A DNA stretch of 64,000 bases from Trebonia sp963774945 (GTDB taxonomy: Bacteria > Actinomycetota > Actinomycetes > Streptosporangiales > Streptosporangiaceae). The DNA is taken from assembly GCA_963774945.1 (NCBI GenBank), contig CAVZHA010000027.1:1984001-2048000 (forward strand), in the 5' to 3' direction. Under the pieces are notes generated by a model that was given only the letters and a program-made list of their open reading frames with translations, did no database searches and was not told the origin of the DNA. Below, piece after piece: positions 10,073 through 18,702 of the stretch (positions are counted from its first letter, which is position 1; each line of letters starts with the position of its first letter). The position numbers and the translations under genes are program-made.

Positions 10073-11176
10073 TCAGGCGCGGTTGTAGCGGTTGGTGATC
10101 CGGGGATCGGATTCCCACCAGGGACGGTCGCCATCATCGGCACCGTTCGCCTCGGCATTCACGGGGTCGTACTCGGCCGGCGACCCGTCGGCGGCCGCCG
10201 CCGCGGCCGGGGCGTCGCCGGGGCCGTTGCCGGCGTTGGCGGTCTGCTGGGCACGGGCGGCCGCCCGGGCGGCGTCGCGGGCGTCCAGCTCGGCGTCGAT
10301 CTCGGCCGCCTCGACCTTGTCTTCGCGCATCATCTGGATCAGCTGGACGGCGAGGAACGGCAGCCCGACTGCGTCGCCGAGGATCCAGATGATGCCGCCG
10401 CCGAGGACCTGGCTGGTGGCCAGCGACGGGCCGAACGGGTAGCCGACGGCCTGGTAGTGCTGGGCGGCGAGGATGGTCTGGTCGGCGATGATCGCGATGC
10501 CGAAGAACGCGTCCCCGACCACCTCGGCAGCGGTGATCCACATGGCCACGCCGTAGGGGTACTTCTTGGGCACCGGGTCGACCCGCAGCAGCGTCCAGAA
10601 GAAGACGAGGCCGGGGACCATCAAGATCAGGTAGGTCAGCTCGCGGACGGTCCCGCTGTTGAAGACGGCCGTGTACCAGGTGGTGAAGTACATCGACATC
10701 GGCACCGCGATGAGCGCCACGGTGGTGATCGCCGGGAACGTGACGATCTTGGCCGCCCGGCTGCGGATGACCGCCGCGACCCGGTTGCCTACTGCTGGCT
10801 GCGTCTCGATCAGCAGCGTGATCGGCTTGCCCATCATCAGGAACAGCGGCGCGACCAGCACCAGGAGGACGGTCTGGGTGGCCCGCGCGTAGAACAGGGC
10901 GCTCTGGTAGACGCCGACCCAGGACATCGTGGCGATCACCCAGAAGCCGAGGCCGAGCACGCAGAACGTGAAGGTCCGGCCGATCCCCCACTGCCCGCCC
11001 TGCCGCCGTACCTTCCTGACGCTGAACAGGTACCAGGCGCCGAGCGCCACGATGATCACCAGCATCGGGACGTCTACGGTCCACGCGGTGAACGCTTGGG
11101 TCATCGTGAACTTCGGCGGCCCGCTGTAGGCGAGATCGGGGGAAACCCCGGATGCGAGGGCGACCATGCCGTCCAC
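10073..11176 (-). CDS. ctaG: caa3-type cytochrome oxidase assembly factor CtaG
   Basis: This is an integral membrane protein of the caa3_CtaG family, thought to help mature the CuB site of subunit I. The sequence has about seven hydrophobic helices (for example LVIIVALGAWYLF, VLLVLVAPLFLMMGKPITLL and LILMVPGLVFFWTLL) and a family-like AEVVGDAFFGIAI stretch. The soluble C-terminus is Ala-rich (RDAARAAARAQQ) and ends PWWESDPRITNRYNRA, common in actinobacterial members. The gene is unbroken, 367 residues. It follows the oxidase genes at a distance of about 2 kb on the same strand, which supports the role. Confidence 0.92.
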   Translation of the reverse strand: MDGMVALASGVSPDLAYSGPPKFTMTQAFTAWTVDVPMLVIIVALGAWYLFSVRKVRRQGGQWGIGRTFTFCVLGLGFWVIATMSWVGVYQSALFYARATQTVLLVLVAPLFLMMGKPITLLIETQPAVGNRVAAVIRSRAAKIVTFPAITTVALIAVPMSMYFTTWYTAVFNSGTVRELTYLILMVPGLVFFWTLLRVDPVPKKYPYGVAMWITAAEVVGDAFFGIAIIADQTILAAQHYQAVGYPFGPSLATSQVLGGGIIWILGDAVGLPFLAVQLIQMMREDKVEAAEIDAELDARDAARAAARAQQTANAGNGPGDAPAAAAAADGSPAEYDPVNAEANGADDGDRPWWESDPRITNRYNRA

Positions 11177-11261
11177 GCTACGCCTACGACCTGTAGTCGT
11201 CGCTCCCGGGGGCCGACAGCGGGGGCGGCGCAGCTCTCGCTGTTGCCGCTATAACTGAGTG

Positions 11262-12311
11262 ATGCGACCGTTCGGGTTCCGCGAGGCGGCGGTGTTCTGG
11301 GCGGCTGCGTCCGACCCGGAACTCGCGTTTCGGCTGCACGCACTGGTCGGCGGCACGCCTGAGTACAAGGCCAGGTGCGGCGATGCTGGGCCGCGGTCGC
11401 TGGCGGACTTCGATCGCTGGGTGCAGCGGTGGCTGCTTAACGCGGCCAGTCTGATGTTCCGCGAGGGCGGGCTGCCGCCGGGCGGAGCGACGCTGCCGGG
11501 GGAATCGACGCCGACGGGCGCAGAGACGACGACGGGCAGAGCTACGCCCACGGGCGGAGCTACGCCCACGGGCGGAGAGACGTTGACCGCATCGGCCAAC
11601 TCGGTCACCGACCCGGCCTCGTGCGCATCGGTGCTTGGCGCGATCAGCGCTGGGGCCGCGCGGCCGTCGGAAATCGCCGCGACGCTCGGACGGCCGGAGG
11701 GCGCGGTCGACGACGCGGTCGGCGCGCTCATCGCGCTGGGTCTGATCGAGCGGCTGCAGGACCCGCTGAACGGCGATCGCAGCGTGTGCGTGATCGTCAA
11801 GCCGATCGCGCGGCTGCATCAACTGGTGATCGCGCCGTATGAACCCGAATTGGCGGCCGGGCAGGCCGATCGCGTCTGGTCGCGCGCCCGGGCAACCGTG
11901 GATGCGCGGATCTACCGGCCGCATTTCGCGTCGGTGGCCAGGCAGTGGTGCCTGCGCCACGCGGCCGAGGCGACCCTCGGCGGGGCCGCCCGCGGCGCCC
12001 GGCCGACCGTGATCGCCTGTCGCGAGCACCACCGGGAGCACGAGCTTGCGGCCGTCGTCGTCGCAGATCCTGTCGCCACCGGCCGGGTCATCGCCATCGG
12101 CGAGACGAACGCGGCCAGCGGGCCGATGGACGCCGGGCAGCTCAGGCGGCTTGAGCACCTGCGCGCCCTGCTGCCGGGCGACCGCGTCGGACGGCCGCCC
12201 CGGCTGCTGCTGTTCAGCCGGTCGGGCTTCGCGGCCGGCCTCACCGGCGAAGCCGCCGCCCGCGCGGACGTCGAACTGGTCGACCTCGAGCGCATTTACC
12301 GGGGCGAGTGA
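11262..12311 (+). CDS. DUF234-type protein lacking its ATPase domain
   Basis: This resembles only the C-terminal half of the archaeal-type ATPase/DUF234 proteins. ELAFRLHALVGGTPEYK and LNAASLMFREGG mark the helical linker. A winged helix follows (GAARPSEIAATLGRPEGAVDDA), and then a domain of the restriction-endonuclease-like fold ends in VELVDLERIYRGE. The N-terminal Walker ATPase normally present is absent, and only about 85 bp separate this start from ctaG. Between linker and winged helix lies a Thr-Pro-Gly-rich tract (PTGGATPTGGET) encoded by short DNA repeats at about 11530-11575. TATAAC at 11250-11255 lies six bases before ATG 11262, which suggests leaderless expression. It may be a remnant or a genuine stand-alone domain. 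Confidence 0.6.
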   Translation: MRPFGFREAAVFWAAASDPELAFRLHALVGGTPEYKARCGDAGPRSLADFDRWVQRWLLNAASLMFREGGLPPGGATLPGESTPTGAETTTGRATPTGGATPTGGETLTASANSVTDPASCASVLGAISAGAARPSEIAATLGRPEGAVDDAVGALIALGLIERLQDPLNGDRSVCVIVKPIARLHQLVIAPYEPELAAGQADRVWSRARATVDARIYRPHFASVARQWCLRHAAEATLGGAARGARPTVIACREHHREHELAAVVVADPVATGRVIAIGETNAASGPMDAGQLRRLEHLRALLPGDRVGRPPRLLLFSRSGFAAGLTGEAAARADVELVDLERIYRGE

Positions 12312-12326
12312 CGGCGGTCTCGAGTC

Positions 12327-12411
12327 GGTCGGCTACGCCAACGACAGGTCCGCCAACCTGTCACCTACGCCAGCGACATCGCCTATTGGTGTCGCTGGCG
12401 TAGCCGACAGG
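12327..12411. repeat. Dispersed palindromic repeat, copy 1
   Basis: The central hairpin has perfect 14-bp arms CTACGCCAGCGACA (12365-12378) and TGTCGCTGGCGTAG (12390-12403) around TCGCCTATTGG. An upstream GTCGGCTACGCCA (12328-12340) can pair with the same right arm, and GACAGGT/ACCTGTC (12343-12362) forms another hairpin. A second copy lies at 30546-30632. Confidence 0.85.
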
Positions 12412-12421
12412 CTCGGGGGCA

Positions 12422-12506
12422 GGTTGTGGGGCGCGCGGGGCGCGTTACGTCCCAGGGCCGGAGCACGCGGGGGTGGGTTGTGGGGCGCGCGGGGCGCGTT
12501 ACGTCC
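12422..12506. repeat. Direct duplication of a 31-bp sequence
   Basis: The 31 bases beginning GGTTGTGGGGCGCGCGG and ending GTTACGTCC occur at 12422-12452 and again at 12476-12506, identical as far as I can read. They lie between the palindromic repeat and the Clp-N gene and have no coding assignment. Confidence 0.85.
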
Positions 12507-12591
12507 GGGGCGGGGGGCGCGGGGCGGAGCTTGGGAAGTGCCCGGACTACGCGGATTGGCTTCATGCGCGGACGGGCGCACACTGGACTCG

Positions 12592-13152
12592 ATGACGGCG
12601 GCTCGCGAACCCCTGGGGAGCGGCATGTTTGAGCGGTTTACCGATCGGGCGCGGCGGGTTGTGGTGCTAGCTCAGGACGAGGCGAGGGCGCTCGGGCACG
12701 ACTACATCGGGTCCGAGCACCTACTTCTCGGGCTGATCGAGGAGGGGGGCGGCCTGGCGGCCAAGGCGCTGGAGTCGCTCGGTGTCAGCGCGGCCGAGCT
12801 CCGCGCGGGGGTGGCGGAGATGGTCGACCCTGGGCAGCAGTCGCCCGCGACGGCGCACATACCGTTCACGCCGCAGGCCAAGCAGGTGCTGCGGCTGGCG
12901 CTGGGCGAGGCGCAGCGCCTGGGGCACAATTACATCGGCACCGAGCACCTGCTGCTCGCGCTGATCTCGGAGCGCGACGACGTGGCCGGCCGGGTGCTCG
13001 CGGCTGCGGGGGCTGACCTGGAGCGGGTACAGGCGGAGGTGGTGCGGCTGCTGGCCGAGTACCAGCAGCGCAAGGAGCCCGATGCCGGGGGAAACCAGGG
13101 TCCGGGGCCAGGGCCGGAGCCGGAGCCGGGCGACGGGAGCCCGGAAGCCTGA
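12592..13152 (+). CDS. Clp N-terminal repeat domain protein (ClpC-N-like, no ATPase)
   Basis: This stand-alone protein has the double Clp-N repeat that adaptors and substrates bind on ClpA/ClpC. Repeat 1 reads FERFTDRARRVVVLAQ then IGSEHLLLGLIEEGGG; repeat 2 reads FTPQAKQVLRLALGEA then IGTEHLLLALISERDD. There is no AAA module: the 186 residues end in a Pro/Gly/Glu-rich tail. The start could be ATG 12592 (MTAAREPLG) or ATG 12625 (MFERFT), the latter matching the usual ClpC beginning. Such short proteins are common in actinobacteria; a role in substrate delivery or in sequestering ClpC partners is inference. Confidence 0.85.
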   Translation: MTAAREPLGSGMFERFTDRARRVVVLAQDEARALGHDYIGSEHLLLGLIEEGGGLAAKALESLGVSAAELRAGVAEMVDPGQQSPATAHIPFTPQAKQVLRLALGEAQRLGHNYIGTEHLLLALISERDDVAGRVLAAAGADLERVQAEVVRLLAEYQQRKEPDAGGNQGPGPGPEPEPGDGSPEA

Positions 13153-13194
13153 GCGGGATAGACGGATGGGGCAATCCGCGGACGGGGTGGAGCC

Positions 13195-13226
13195 AGGGAC
13201 CGTTCGATATGAACGTATTTGATCTT
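13195..13226 (+). repeat. GGACCGTTCG...GATCTT repeat, copy B
   Basis: AGGGACCGTTCGATATGAAC at 13195 is followed by TTTGATCTT at 13218-13226. The same head and tail recur at 35933, 56190 and, inverted, inside a gene at 41334-41254; looser relatives lie at 6051 and 20621. Confidence 0.6.
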
Positions 13227-13238
13227 ATAAATGCGGAT

Positions 13239-13273
13239 GCCCCGCCGGGAGAGATGGTTTCTCCTGGCGGGGC
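13239..13273. terminator. Bidirectional terminator between convergent genes
   Basis: Fourteen-base arms GCCCCGCCGGGAGA and TCTCCTGGCGGGGC (one G-T pair) enclose a seven-base loop. It sits between the ends of the Clp-N gene and the PfkB gene and can serve both. Confidence 0.75.
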
Positions 13274-13283
13274 TTCCGGATGA

Positions 13284-14259
13284 CTACGCCGGGAGGTGGG
13301 CGGCCAGCTCGGCGGCGGCCTCGTCGCCGTAGGCGAGGCGCGCGCGGTCGGCCAGCGCGGTCGGCTTGAGCTCGTACTCCTGGGGGCCGACGGTCTCCAG
13401 GGCGTGCACCGCGAGCAGGTTGCCGAGTTCGACGGCGCGCTCGAGCGGCAGGCCCCAGGCCGTCGCGGCCAGGAATCCGCACCGGAATGCGTCGCCGGCG
13501 CCAGTCGGCTCGACAAACGTGGCGTCCTTGACCGCGCCGACCACGAGCGGTTCCTCGCCTCGGCGCTCGACCCGGGCGCCCTCGCCGCCGAGGGTGATGA
13601 TCCGGGTGCCGACCCGGGCGAGGATCTCCTCGCTGGTCCAGCCGGTCTTGGACTCGATCACGGCCGCCTCGTACTCGTTGCAGAACAGGTACATGGCGCC
13701 CTCGATCAGCGTCCGCATCGCGTCGCCGTCGAGGAAGGCCACCTGCTGCGAGAAGTCGGCCGCGAACGGGATGCCCGCGGCGCGGCAGTCAGCGGTGTGC
13801 TGCTGCATCGCGCCCGGATCGCCGGCCCCGATCAGCACCAGCTCGATCGCCGTTGGCGGCGGCGAGCGAGGCGATGTCGATCTCGCCGTCCTCGCTCATC
13901 GCGCCCGGGTAGAACGAGGCGATCTGGTTGCCGGACTCGTCGTTGGTCGCGGTGAAGCGCGCGGTCTGCCTGGTGGCCGAGGTGCGGACGGCGGAGGTGT
14001 CGACGCCGTGGGCCTCGAGCCAGCTCCGGTAGTCCGCGAAGTCCGGGCCGACGCAGCCGACGAGCAGCGGCTTGAGGCCGAGGCAGCCGAGGCCGTAGGC
14101 GATGTTCCCGGCCACGCCGCCGCGCCTGATCTCCAGGTTGCCGACGAGGAAGGAGACCGAGATCTTGTCCAGCTTCTCGGCGATCAGCGTGTCGGTGAAC
14201 TTGCCGCCGAAGGTCATCAGGTGATCGGTCGCGATCGACCCGGAGACAGCTATCCGCAT
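13284..14259 (-). CDS. PfkB-family carbohydrate/adenosine kinase
   Basis: This is a ribokinase-fold enzyme phosphorylating a sugar or nucleoside with ATP. The N-terminus MRIAVSGSIATDHLM and the motif RRGGVAGNIAYGLGCLG are PfkB signature 1; the catalytic Asp lies in EPTGAGDAFRCGFLA (signature 2). The substrate half includes FYPGAMSEDGEID. A frame break near 13850 (inside CGCCGTTGGCGGC) splits the gene; joined, it gives about 325 residues, normal for actinobacterial adenosine-kinase-like members. It is followed on the same strand, upstream, by the Fe-S carrier gene but with independent spacing. Adenosine kinase is the best guess at substrate, not proven. Confidence 0.85.
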
Positions 14260-14298
14260 CGTTGGGGGACTCTATTCAGGTGTCGTCGGGGCCGGCGG

Positions 14299-14649
14299 TC
14301 AGTGGAAAGAGTCGCCGCAGGCGCAGGACCCGGTCGCGTTCGGGTTGTCGATCGTGAAGCCCTGCTTCTCGATCGTGTCCACGAAGTCGATCGTGGCGCC
14401 CATCAGGTACGGGGACGACATCTTGTCGGTCACCACGCCCACGCCGTCGAAGTCGGCGACGACATCGCCGTCGAACGAGCGCTCGTCAAAGTAGAGCTGG
14501 TACTTCAGGCCCGAGCAGCCGCCCGGCTGCACCGCCACCCGCAGCCGCAGGTCGTCCCGGCCCTCCTGGGCGATCAGCGCGCCGACCTTGAGCGCAGCGG
14601 CCTCGGTGAGGTTGACACCCTGCTTGGTCACTTCGTCCTGAACGGTCAT
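14299..14649 (-). CDS. erpA: Iron-sulfur cluster insertion protein (HesB/IscA, ErpA-type)
   Basis: This is an A-type carrier that delivers Fe-S clusters to apo-enzymes. The three conserved cysteines are present, one in QPGGCSGLKYQLYFD and two in the C-terminal GSCACGDSFH. Length is 116 residues, typical of the family, with no break. The start ATG at 14649 (MTVQDEVTKQG) is preceded by a purine-rich stretch (GACGGGAG). It lies 39 bp upstream of the PfkB gene on the same strand, an arrangement seen in other actinobacteria. Function is by family. Confidence 0.95.
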   Translation of the reverse strand: MTVQDEVTKQGVNLTEAAALKVGALIAQEGRDDLRLRVAVQPGGCSGLKYQLYFDERSFDGDVVADFDGVGVVTDKMSSPYLMGATIDFVDTIEKQGFTIDNPNATGSCACGDSFH

Positions 14650-14779
14650 CTGCGACTAGCTCCCGTCGTTATCGTGTGCGCGCCGCCTGCGCGGCGCCAT
14701 CGTTCGCTTTCAACTGTACGCATGCCGCCGGCATTCCTGCCAACGGGCGCATTGTGCGCGGTCGTTATTGGGTGAAAAG

Positions 14780-16354
14780 TCACAATCCGGGGGCGCCCCA
14801 GAGCGCCATCCACTTGGTGAGGTCGGGCTCGATCTTCAGGTCCTCGCTCAGCACGCCCTTGACCTGGAGCTCAAGGGCGTTGTCGCGCTGCTGCCGCGTC
14901 TCGCTGATCGGGGCGAAGGGGTAGAACGTGCCCCGCTTGTAGAGGTAGACGAGCGCCATCCGGCGGTGCTCCTCGTCGGTGAACGCGACCATCGTGCACA
15001 GCAGTTGCGGCCCGAAGCCGTTGTCGACCAGCGCGCTGTTCACGGCGTGCAGGTCGGTCACCAGGGTGTCCGTCTCGTCACTCATGTGGTTGCTGATGAG
15101 CCAGGTGAACCCGTAGCTGTCCTTGGTCACCTCGACCGGCAGCCCGCCGCCGCCCGGCTTGCTGTTGTCCAGGTCAAGAAGTTCGCGGACCTCCTTCTGG
15201 ATGTCCGCGAACGTCTTGCCCTCGACCGAGCGGAAGCAGACCGAGCCCGAGCCGGTCGGGGTGAACCCGGTGGCCGCCTGGAGCTGGATCGCCGCCGACG
15301 GCAGCGCGAACAGGTCGTCGAGCTTCGGCTGAACCGGCTTGGTCCGGCCGAGCAGCACGTCGAGGAAACCCACTACTTCAGGCCCTTGGCACCCGAAGCT
15401 GGTGTCGTTGAGCTGGGCCTGGATCTTCGCCAGCTGCTCGATGCGCTTCTCAAGCGACGGGTGGGTGGAGAACAGGTTGGCCAGCTTGTCGCCGCCGCCG
15501 CCGTGCAGCTTCATCGCCGGCGCGAAGTAGAACGCGCTCATCGGCGCGGCCTTGCGCAGGTCCTCGTTCGGGATCCCTGACATCGAGTCGCTGACCTTCG
15601 TCAGCGCGGACGCCAGGGCGCTGGGCTGGCCGGTGAGCAGCGCGCCGCTACGGTCGGCGGCCAGCTCCCGGTACCGGGACAGCATCCTGATGAGCACGAA
15701 GCTGATCGCGTAGACGACGATCGAGACGAGCATGATCAGCGGAATCAGCAGGGCCTGGTTGCCGTTGTTGCCGCCTCGCCTGCCGCCGCCGAAGAGCTCG
15801 GAGTAGAAGGCGAACCGGACCAGCAGCCCGGCCGTGATCCCGAGCAGGCCGGCCACCGTCATCACCTGGACGTCCTTGTGCGCCACGTGGCTGAGCTCGT
15901 GGGCCAGCACGCCCTCGAGCTCGTCCTTGGTCAGCCCGGGGAGCTGAAGCATCCCCTGGGTGACGCAGAGCACCGAGTTCTTGCTGTTGCGGCCGGTCGC
16001 GAACGCGTTCGGCATGCGGGTGGGGGCGATCGCCACGCGGGGCTTGTCCATGTCAGCCAGCGCGCAGAGCCGGTCCACGATGCCGTGCAGCTCGGGCGCC
16101 TGCTGCGGGGTGACCTCGTGGGCGCCGGCCGCCGCCAGGGCGATCTTGTCGCTGTAGAAGAGCGAGATGATCGCGGCGCCGCCGCCGAACACGATCGCCA
16201 CGAAAACGATGAAACCGGCCGACTGCTTGGTGGCCGCCAAAATACCGATGAGCGCGGCCACGAACCCGACGAAGACCAGCCCAAGCAGGAACATCGTCAC
16301 CGTCATCCGCGCGGTGAGACCCCGGTCCGGGGCGTACCGCGTACGGGTCGACAT
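14780..16354 (-). CDS. HtpX-like M48 metalloprotease fused to a PspAB-type domain
   Basis: This is a membrane-anchored zinc protease of the HtpX type, with helices FLLGLVFVGFVAALIG and FIVFVAIVFGGGAAII near the N-terminus. The zinc motif is VLAHELSHVAH (HExxH), with the third ligand in YRELAADRSGAL. The C-terminal 200 residues, from about residue 320, are a separate soluble domain (LDVLLGRTKPVQPKLDDLF, then TYPFAPISETRQ-like end) that in actinobacteria accompanies PspA. At 524 residues it is nearly twice HtpX length because of that fusion. It is unbroken. It lies downstream of pspA and pspAA on the same strand, which implicates it in envelope-stress proteolysis. Confidence 0.85.
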   Translation of the reverse strand: MSTRTRYAPDRGLTARMTVTMFLLGLVFVGFVAALIGILAATKQSAGFIVFVAIVFGGGAAIISLFYSDKIALAAAGAHEVTPQQAPELHGIVDRLCALADMDKPRVAIAPTRMPNAFATGRNSKNSVLCVTQGMLQLPGLTKDELEGVLAHELSHVAHKDVQVMTVAGLLGITAGLLVRFAFYSELFGGGRRGGNNGNQALLIPLIMLVSIVVYAISFVLIRMLSRYRELAADRSGALLTGQPSALASALTKVSDSMSGIPNEDLRKAAPMSAFYFAPAMKLHGGGGDKLANLFSTHPSLEKRIEQLAKIQAQLNDTSFGCQGPEVVGFLDVLLGRTKPVQPKLDDLFALPSAAIQLQAATGFTPTGSGSVCFRSVEGKTFADIQKEVRELLDLDNSKPGGGGLPVEVTKDSYGFTWLISNHMSDETDTLVTDLHAVNSALVDNGFGPQLLCTMVAFTDEEHRRMALVYLYKRGTFYPFAPISETRQQRDNALELQVKGVLSEDLKIEPDLTKWMALWGAPGL

Positions 16355-16595
16355 GACGTACCTCCGAATCCAGCCAGGCCGCGATCCGGTCGCTTTTGTC
16401 CCGGTCCGCCTGGTTCTTCAATGGCAATGTATCTCAATAACGCTCGAGGCAGGCTCAAGGCTTCCACCGAGGCGGCTGAAAGCGATCGCGATCATTGCGC
16501 CCACGGCGAAGTTAGCCGTGCCGTGGCCGGTTCGTGACCGCATGGCGTTTTTGCGCAGGCCAAACGGGACGTGCGAGCGGCGGTCCTGGCGAGGG

Positions 16596-16886
16596 CTACG
16601 GCGCCGTCGGGTCGCCGTGGATCGTCCCGTCGGTCAGCAGCTTGCGGACCTCGTCGATGGTGGCGTCCGAGAACGGCAGGATGTAGTCGGCGGTCACGAA
16701 CTCGTCGTCGGGGACCGGCAGGCCGCCCTCGCGGACGAGCTTCACCGCGGCGCCGAGCGCCATCTTGAACACGGCCTCGTCCCCGGCGTGGACGGCCGCG
16801 TCCACGTCCTTGTCGAGCACCGTCAGCTTGGCCGACGCGTCGTCGTCGAGCCGGAACTGGCCCTCGCCGAGGATTCTGACGATCAC
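16596..16886 (-). CDS. PspA-associated protein PspAA
   Basis: This small soluble protein (96 residues) begins MIVRILGEGQFRLDDDA and belongs to the family that travels with PspA in actinobacteria. Its start codon is GTG, overlapping the pspA stop in a GTGA arrangement, so its translation should be coupled to pspA. It has no membrane segment or catalytic motif. The likely role is as a partner of PspA in envelope-stress response, inferred from context. About 240 bp then separate it from the HtpX-PspAB gene; I see no gene in that gap. Confidence 0.85.
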   Translation of the reverse strand: MIVRILGEGQFRLDDDASAKLTVLDKDVDAAVHAGDEAVFKMALGAAVKLVREGGLPVPDDEFVTADYILPFSDATIDEVRKLLTDGTIHGDPTAP

Positions 16887-17686
16887 GCGCCGTCACCCGC
16901 CTGCGGTTGCTGCGCGGCCGGCACGTCGGCCGGGGCCGACGTCGGCTCGCCGCCGTCGCCGTTGGCCTCGATCTGCCGGGGGGCGTTGTTGGCGATCTCG
17001 CGCTTCATCGCCTCGAGCTGGTCGTCAACGCCCGCGGTGGCGCCGAGCTTGTCCAGCTCGGCCTGGATGTAGTCGTTGCCGCCGCTCACGTGGTCCTCGA
17101 GGGCGCCCGAGGCAAGCAGCTCGTCGATCGCGCCCGCCCGGGCCTGCATCTGGGCGGTCTTGTCCTCGGCTCGCTGGATGGCCAGCCCGACGTCGCCCAT
17201 GTCCTCCGAGATCCCGGAGAAGGCCTCGTTGATGCGGGTCTGCGCCTCGGCGGCGGTGTACGTCGCCTTGATGGTCTCCTTCCTGGTACGGAAGGCCTGC
17301 ACCTTGGCGTCGAGCCGCTGCGAGGCGAGGGTCAGCTTCTCCTCTTGGTCCTGCAGCTGGGTGTACTGGCCCTGCAGATCGTCGTACTGCTGCTCCAGCT
17401 GCCCCCTGGCCTGCAGCGCTGCCCTGGCCAGATCCTCGCGGCCCTGCTCGAGCGCGGTCTTGGCCTGGGTGGTGCGCTTGGCGATCTCTTTTTGCAGCGA
17501 GGTCATCTGCAGCTCAACCCGCTTGCGCGAGGTGGCGACGTCCGCGACACCGCGTCGTACCCGGGTCAGCATCTCAACCTGCTGCTTGTACGAGTAGTCC
17601 AGGGTCTCGCGAGGGTCTTCCATCCGGTCCAGCGCCTTGTCGGCCTTGGCCCGGAATATCAGCGAGACTCGCTTCATCACGCTCAT
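16883..17686 (-). CDS. pspA: PspA/IM30-family envelope-stress protein
   Basis: This is an ESCRT-III-like protein that assembles on damaged cytoplasmic membrane. The N-terminus MSVMKRVSLIFRAKADK and the following EDPRETLDYSYKQQVEML are family hallmarks; the body is almost pure coiled coil (ALEQGREDLARAALQARGQ, then YTQLQDQEEKLTLASQRLD). The C-terminus adds an Ala/Pro-rich tail. I chose ATG 17686 because it matches the conserved start; the open frame extends seven codons further, to ATG 17707. It heads the operon with pspAA and htpX-pspAB and is divergent to the DUF3043 gene. Confidence 0.92.
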   Translation of the reverse strand: MSVMKRVSLIFRAKADKALDRMEDPRETLDYSYKQQVEMLTRVRRGVADVATSRKRVELQMTSLQKEIAKRTTQAKTALEQGREDLARAALQARGQLEQQYDDLQGQYTQLQDQEEKLTLASQRLDAKVQAFRTRKETIKATYTAAEAQTRINEAFSGISEDMGDVGLAIQRAEDKTAQMQARAGAIDELLASGALEDHVSGGNDYIQAELDKLGATAGVDDQLEAMKREIANNAPRQIEANGDGGEPTSAPADVPAAQQPQAGDGA

Positions 17687-17926
17687 AGACGCGGCCGTCC
17701 CCTTCATTTCACCTGAGCGCCGCCACCCAGCGGCCGCACAGCCACCTGGCGACGGCTAAATTATGCCGCCGGCTAACCGCAATCAACCCTACGCGCTGCT
17801 GCGAGCGGTAGCCACTTATACCTGTCTGTATCCCCGGTTCGGCTCGGGGTAATAACGAACCGGGCGAGCCGGAGCAAACTTGCACCCCAGGTCATGCTCA
17901 GAGTGCAGTCCCACAGCCGTTAGGAT

Positions 17927-18600
17927 ATGCCCGTGTTCCGACGCAGCAGCGCCGGCGCGACCGAAGGCCAGGCCCAGGATTCCCAGCCCGCGCAAGCCCC
18001 GGAAGCCCCGGCCAAGAGCAAGCCGCCCGCGCAGACGGGCAAGGGCCGGCCGACGCCCAAGCGCAGCGAGGCCGAGGCCAACCGGTACCGGTCGCTGACC
18101 GGGTCCACGACCAGCGGTCGGGGGCCCAGGCCCGCCGCCACCCCGGGGCGCAAGCTCACCCCGGAGGAGAAGGACCAAGGCCCGCACGCAGGCCAGGTCC
18201 GATCGCGAGCGGCAGGTGCAGGCGATGCGGCGCGGCGAGGAGTGGGCGCTGCAGCCCCGCGACCGCGGCCCGATGAAGAAGCTCGCCCGCGACTACGTGG
18301 ACGCGCACCGGCGGCCGAGCGAGTTCTACATGTACGCGCTGATCGTGCTGGTCGTCGCGCTGGTGGCGGGCAAGTCGCACAAGGCGCTCAACAGCGACCT
18401 GCAGTTCCTGCTGCTCGCGATCATCGCGGTCATCATCGTCGACGCGATCTTGCTGCGCCGGTCGATCAGCCAAGCTGGCGAAGGAGCGGCTGCCCGGCGA
18501 GTCGACCCGCGGCATCACGTTCTACGCGATCATGCGCGCCCTGCAGCTGCGGCGCTTCCGCAACCCGGCGCCGAGGCTCAAGCCCGGCGACAAGTTCTAA
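17927..18600 (+). CDS. DUF3043 membrane protein
   Basis: This is an actinobacterial membrane protein of unknown function. The N-terminal third is charged and Pro-rich with short Lys/Arg repeats (KPPAQTGKGRPTPKRSEAE). Then comes the conserved block QAMRRGEEWALQPRDRGP and KLARDYVDAHRRPSEFYMYA, followed by two membrane helices (IVLVVALVAG and LLLAIIAVIIVDAILL) and a conserved C-terminus KERLPGESTRGITFYAIMRA ending PRLKPGDKF. Two frame breaks, near 18175 (GACCAAG) and 18475 (AGCCAAG), each look like one extra C before AAG. The frame is open to TAA at 18598-18600. Confidence 0.85.
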
Positions 18601-18616
18601 TCCCGGACTCATGAAA

Positions 18617-18662
18617 AGTCCGGAACGCCGAGGCGCGGTTCCCGCTCACGGCATTCCGGACT
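18617..18662. terminator. Hairpin after the DUF3043 gene
   Basis: AGTCCGGAACGCCG (18617-18630) pairs with CGGCATTCCGGACT (18649-18662), 13 of 14 positions. A smaller competing hairpin, CCGGACT/AGTCCGG, starts at 18603. It lies between the converging DUF3043 gene and the small minus-strand gene. Confidence 0.6.
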
Positions 18663-18702
18663 GACATTCCGCCTTCCGGCGTTCCGGGCCGTCGCCCGCG
18701 GT

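Noticed and set aside
11510..11580. MITE or insertion in the DUF234-type gene
   Set aside because: The segment is simple repetition of ACGCCCACGGGCGGAGCT-like units in frame, without terminal inverted repeats or target duplications.
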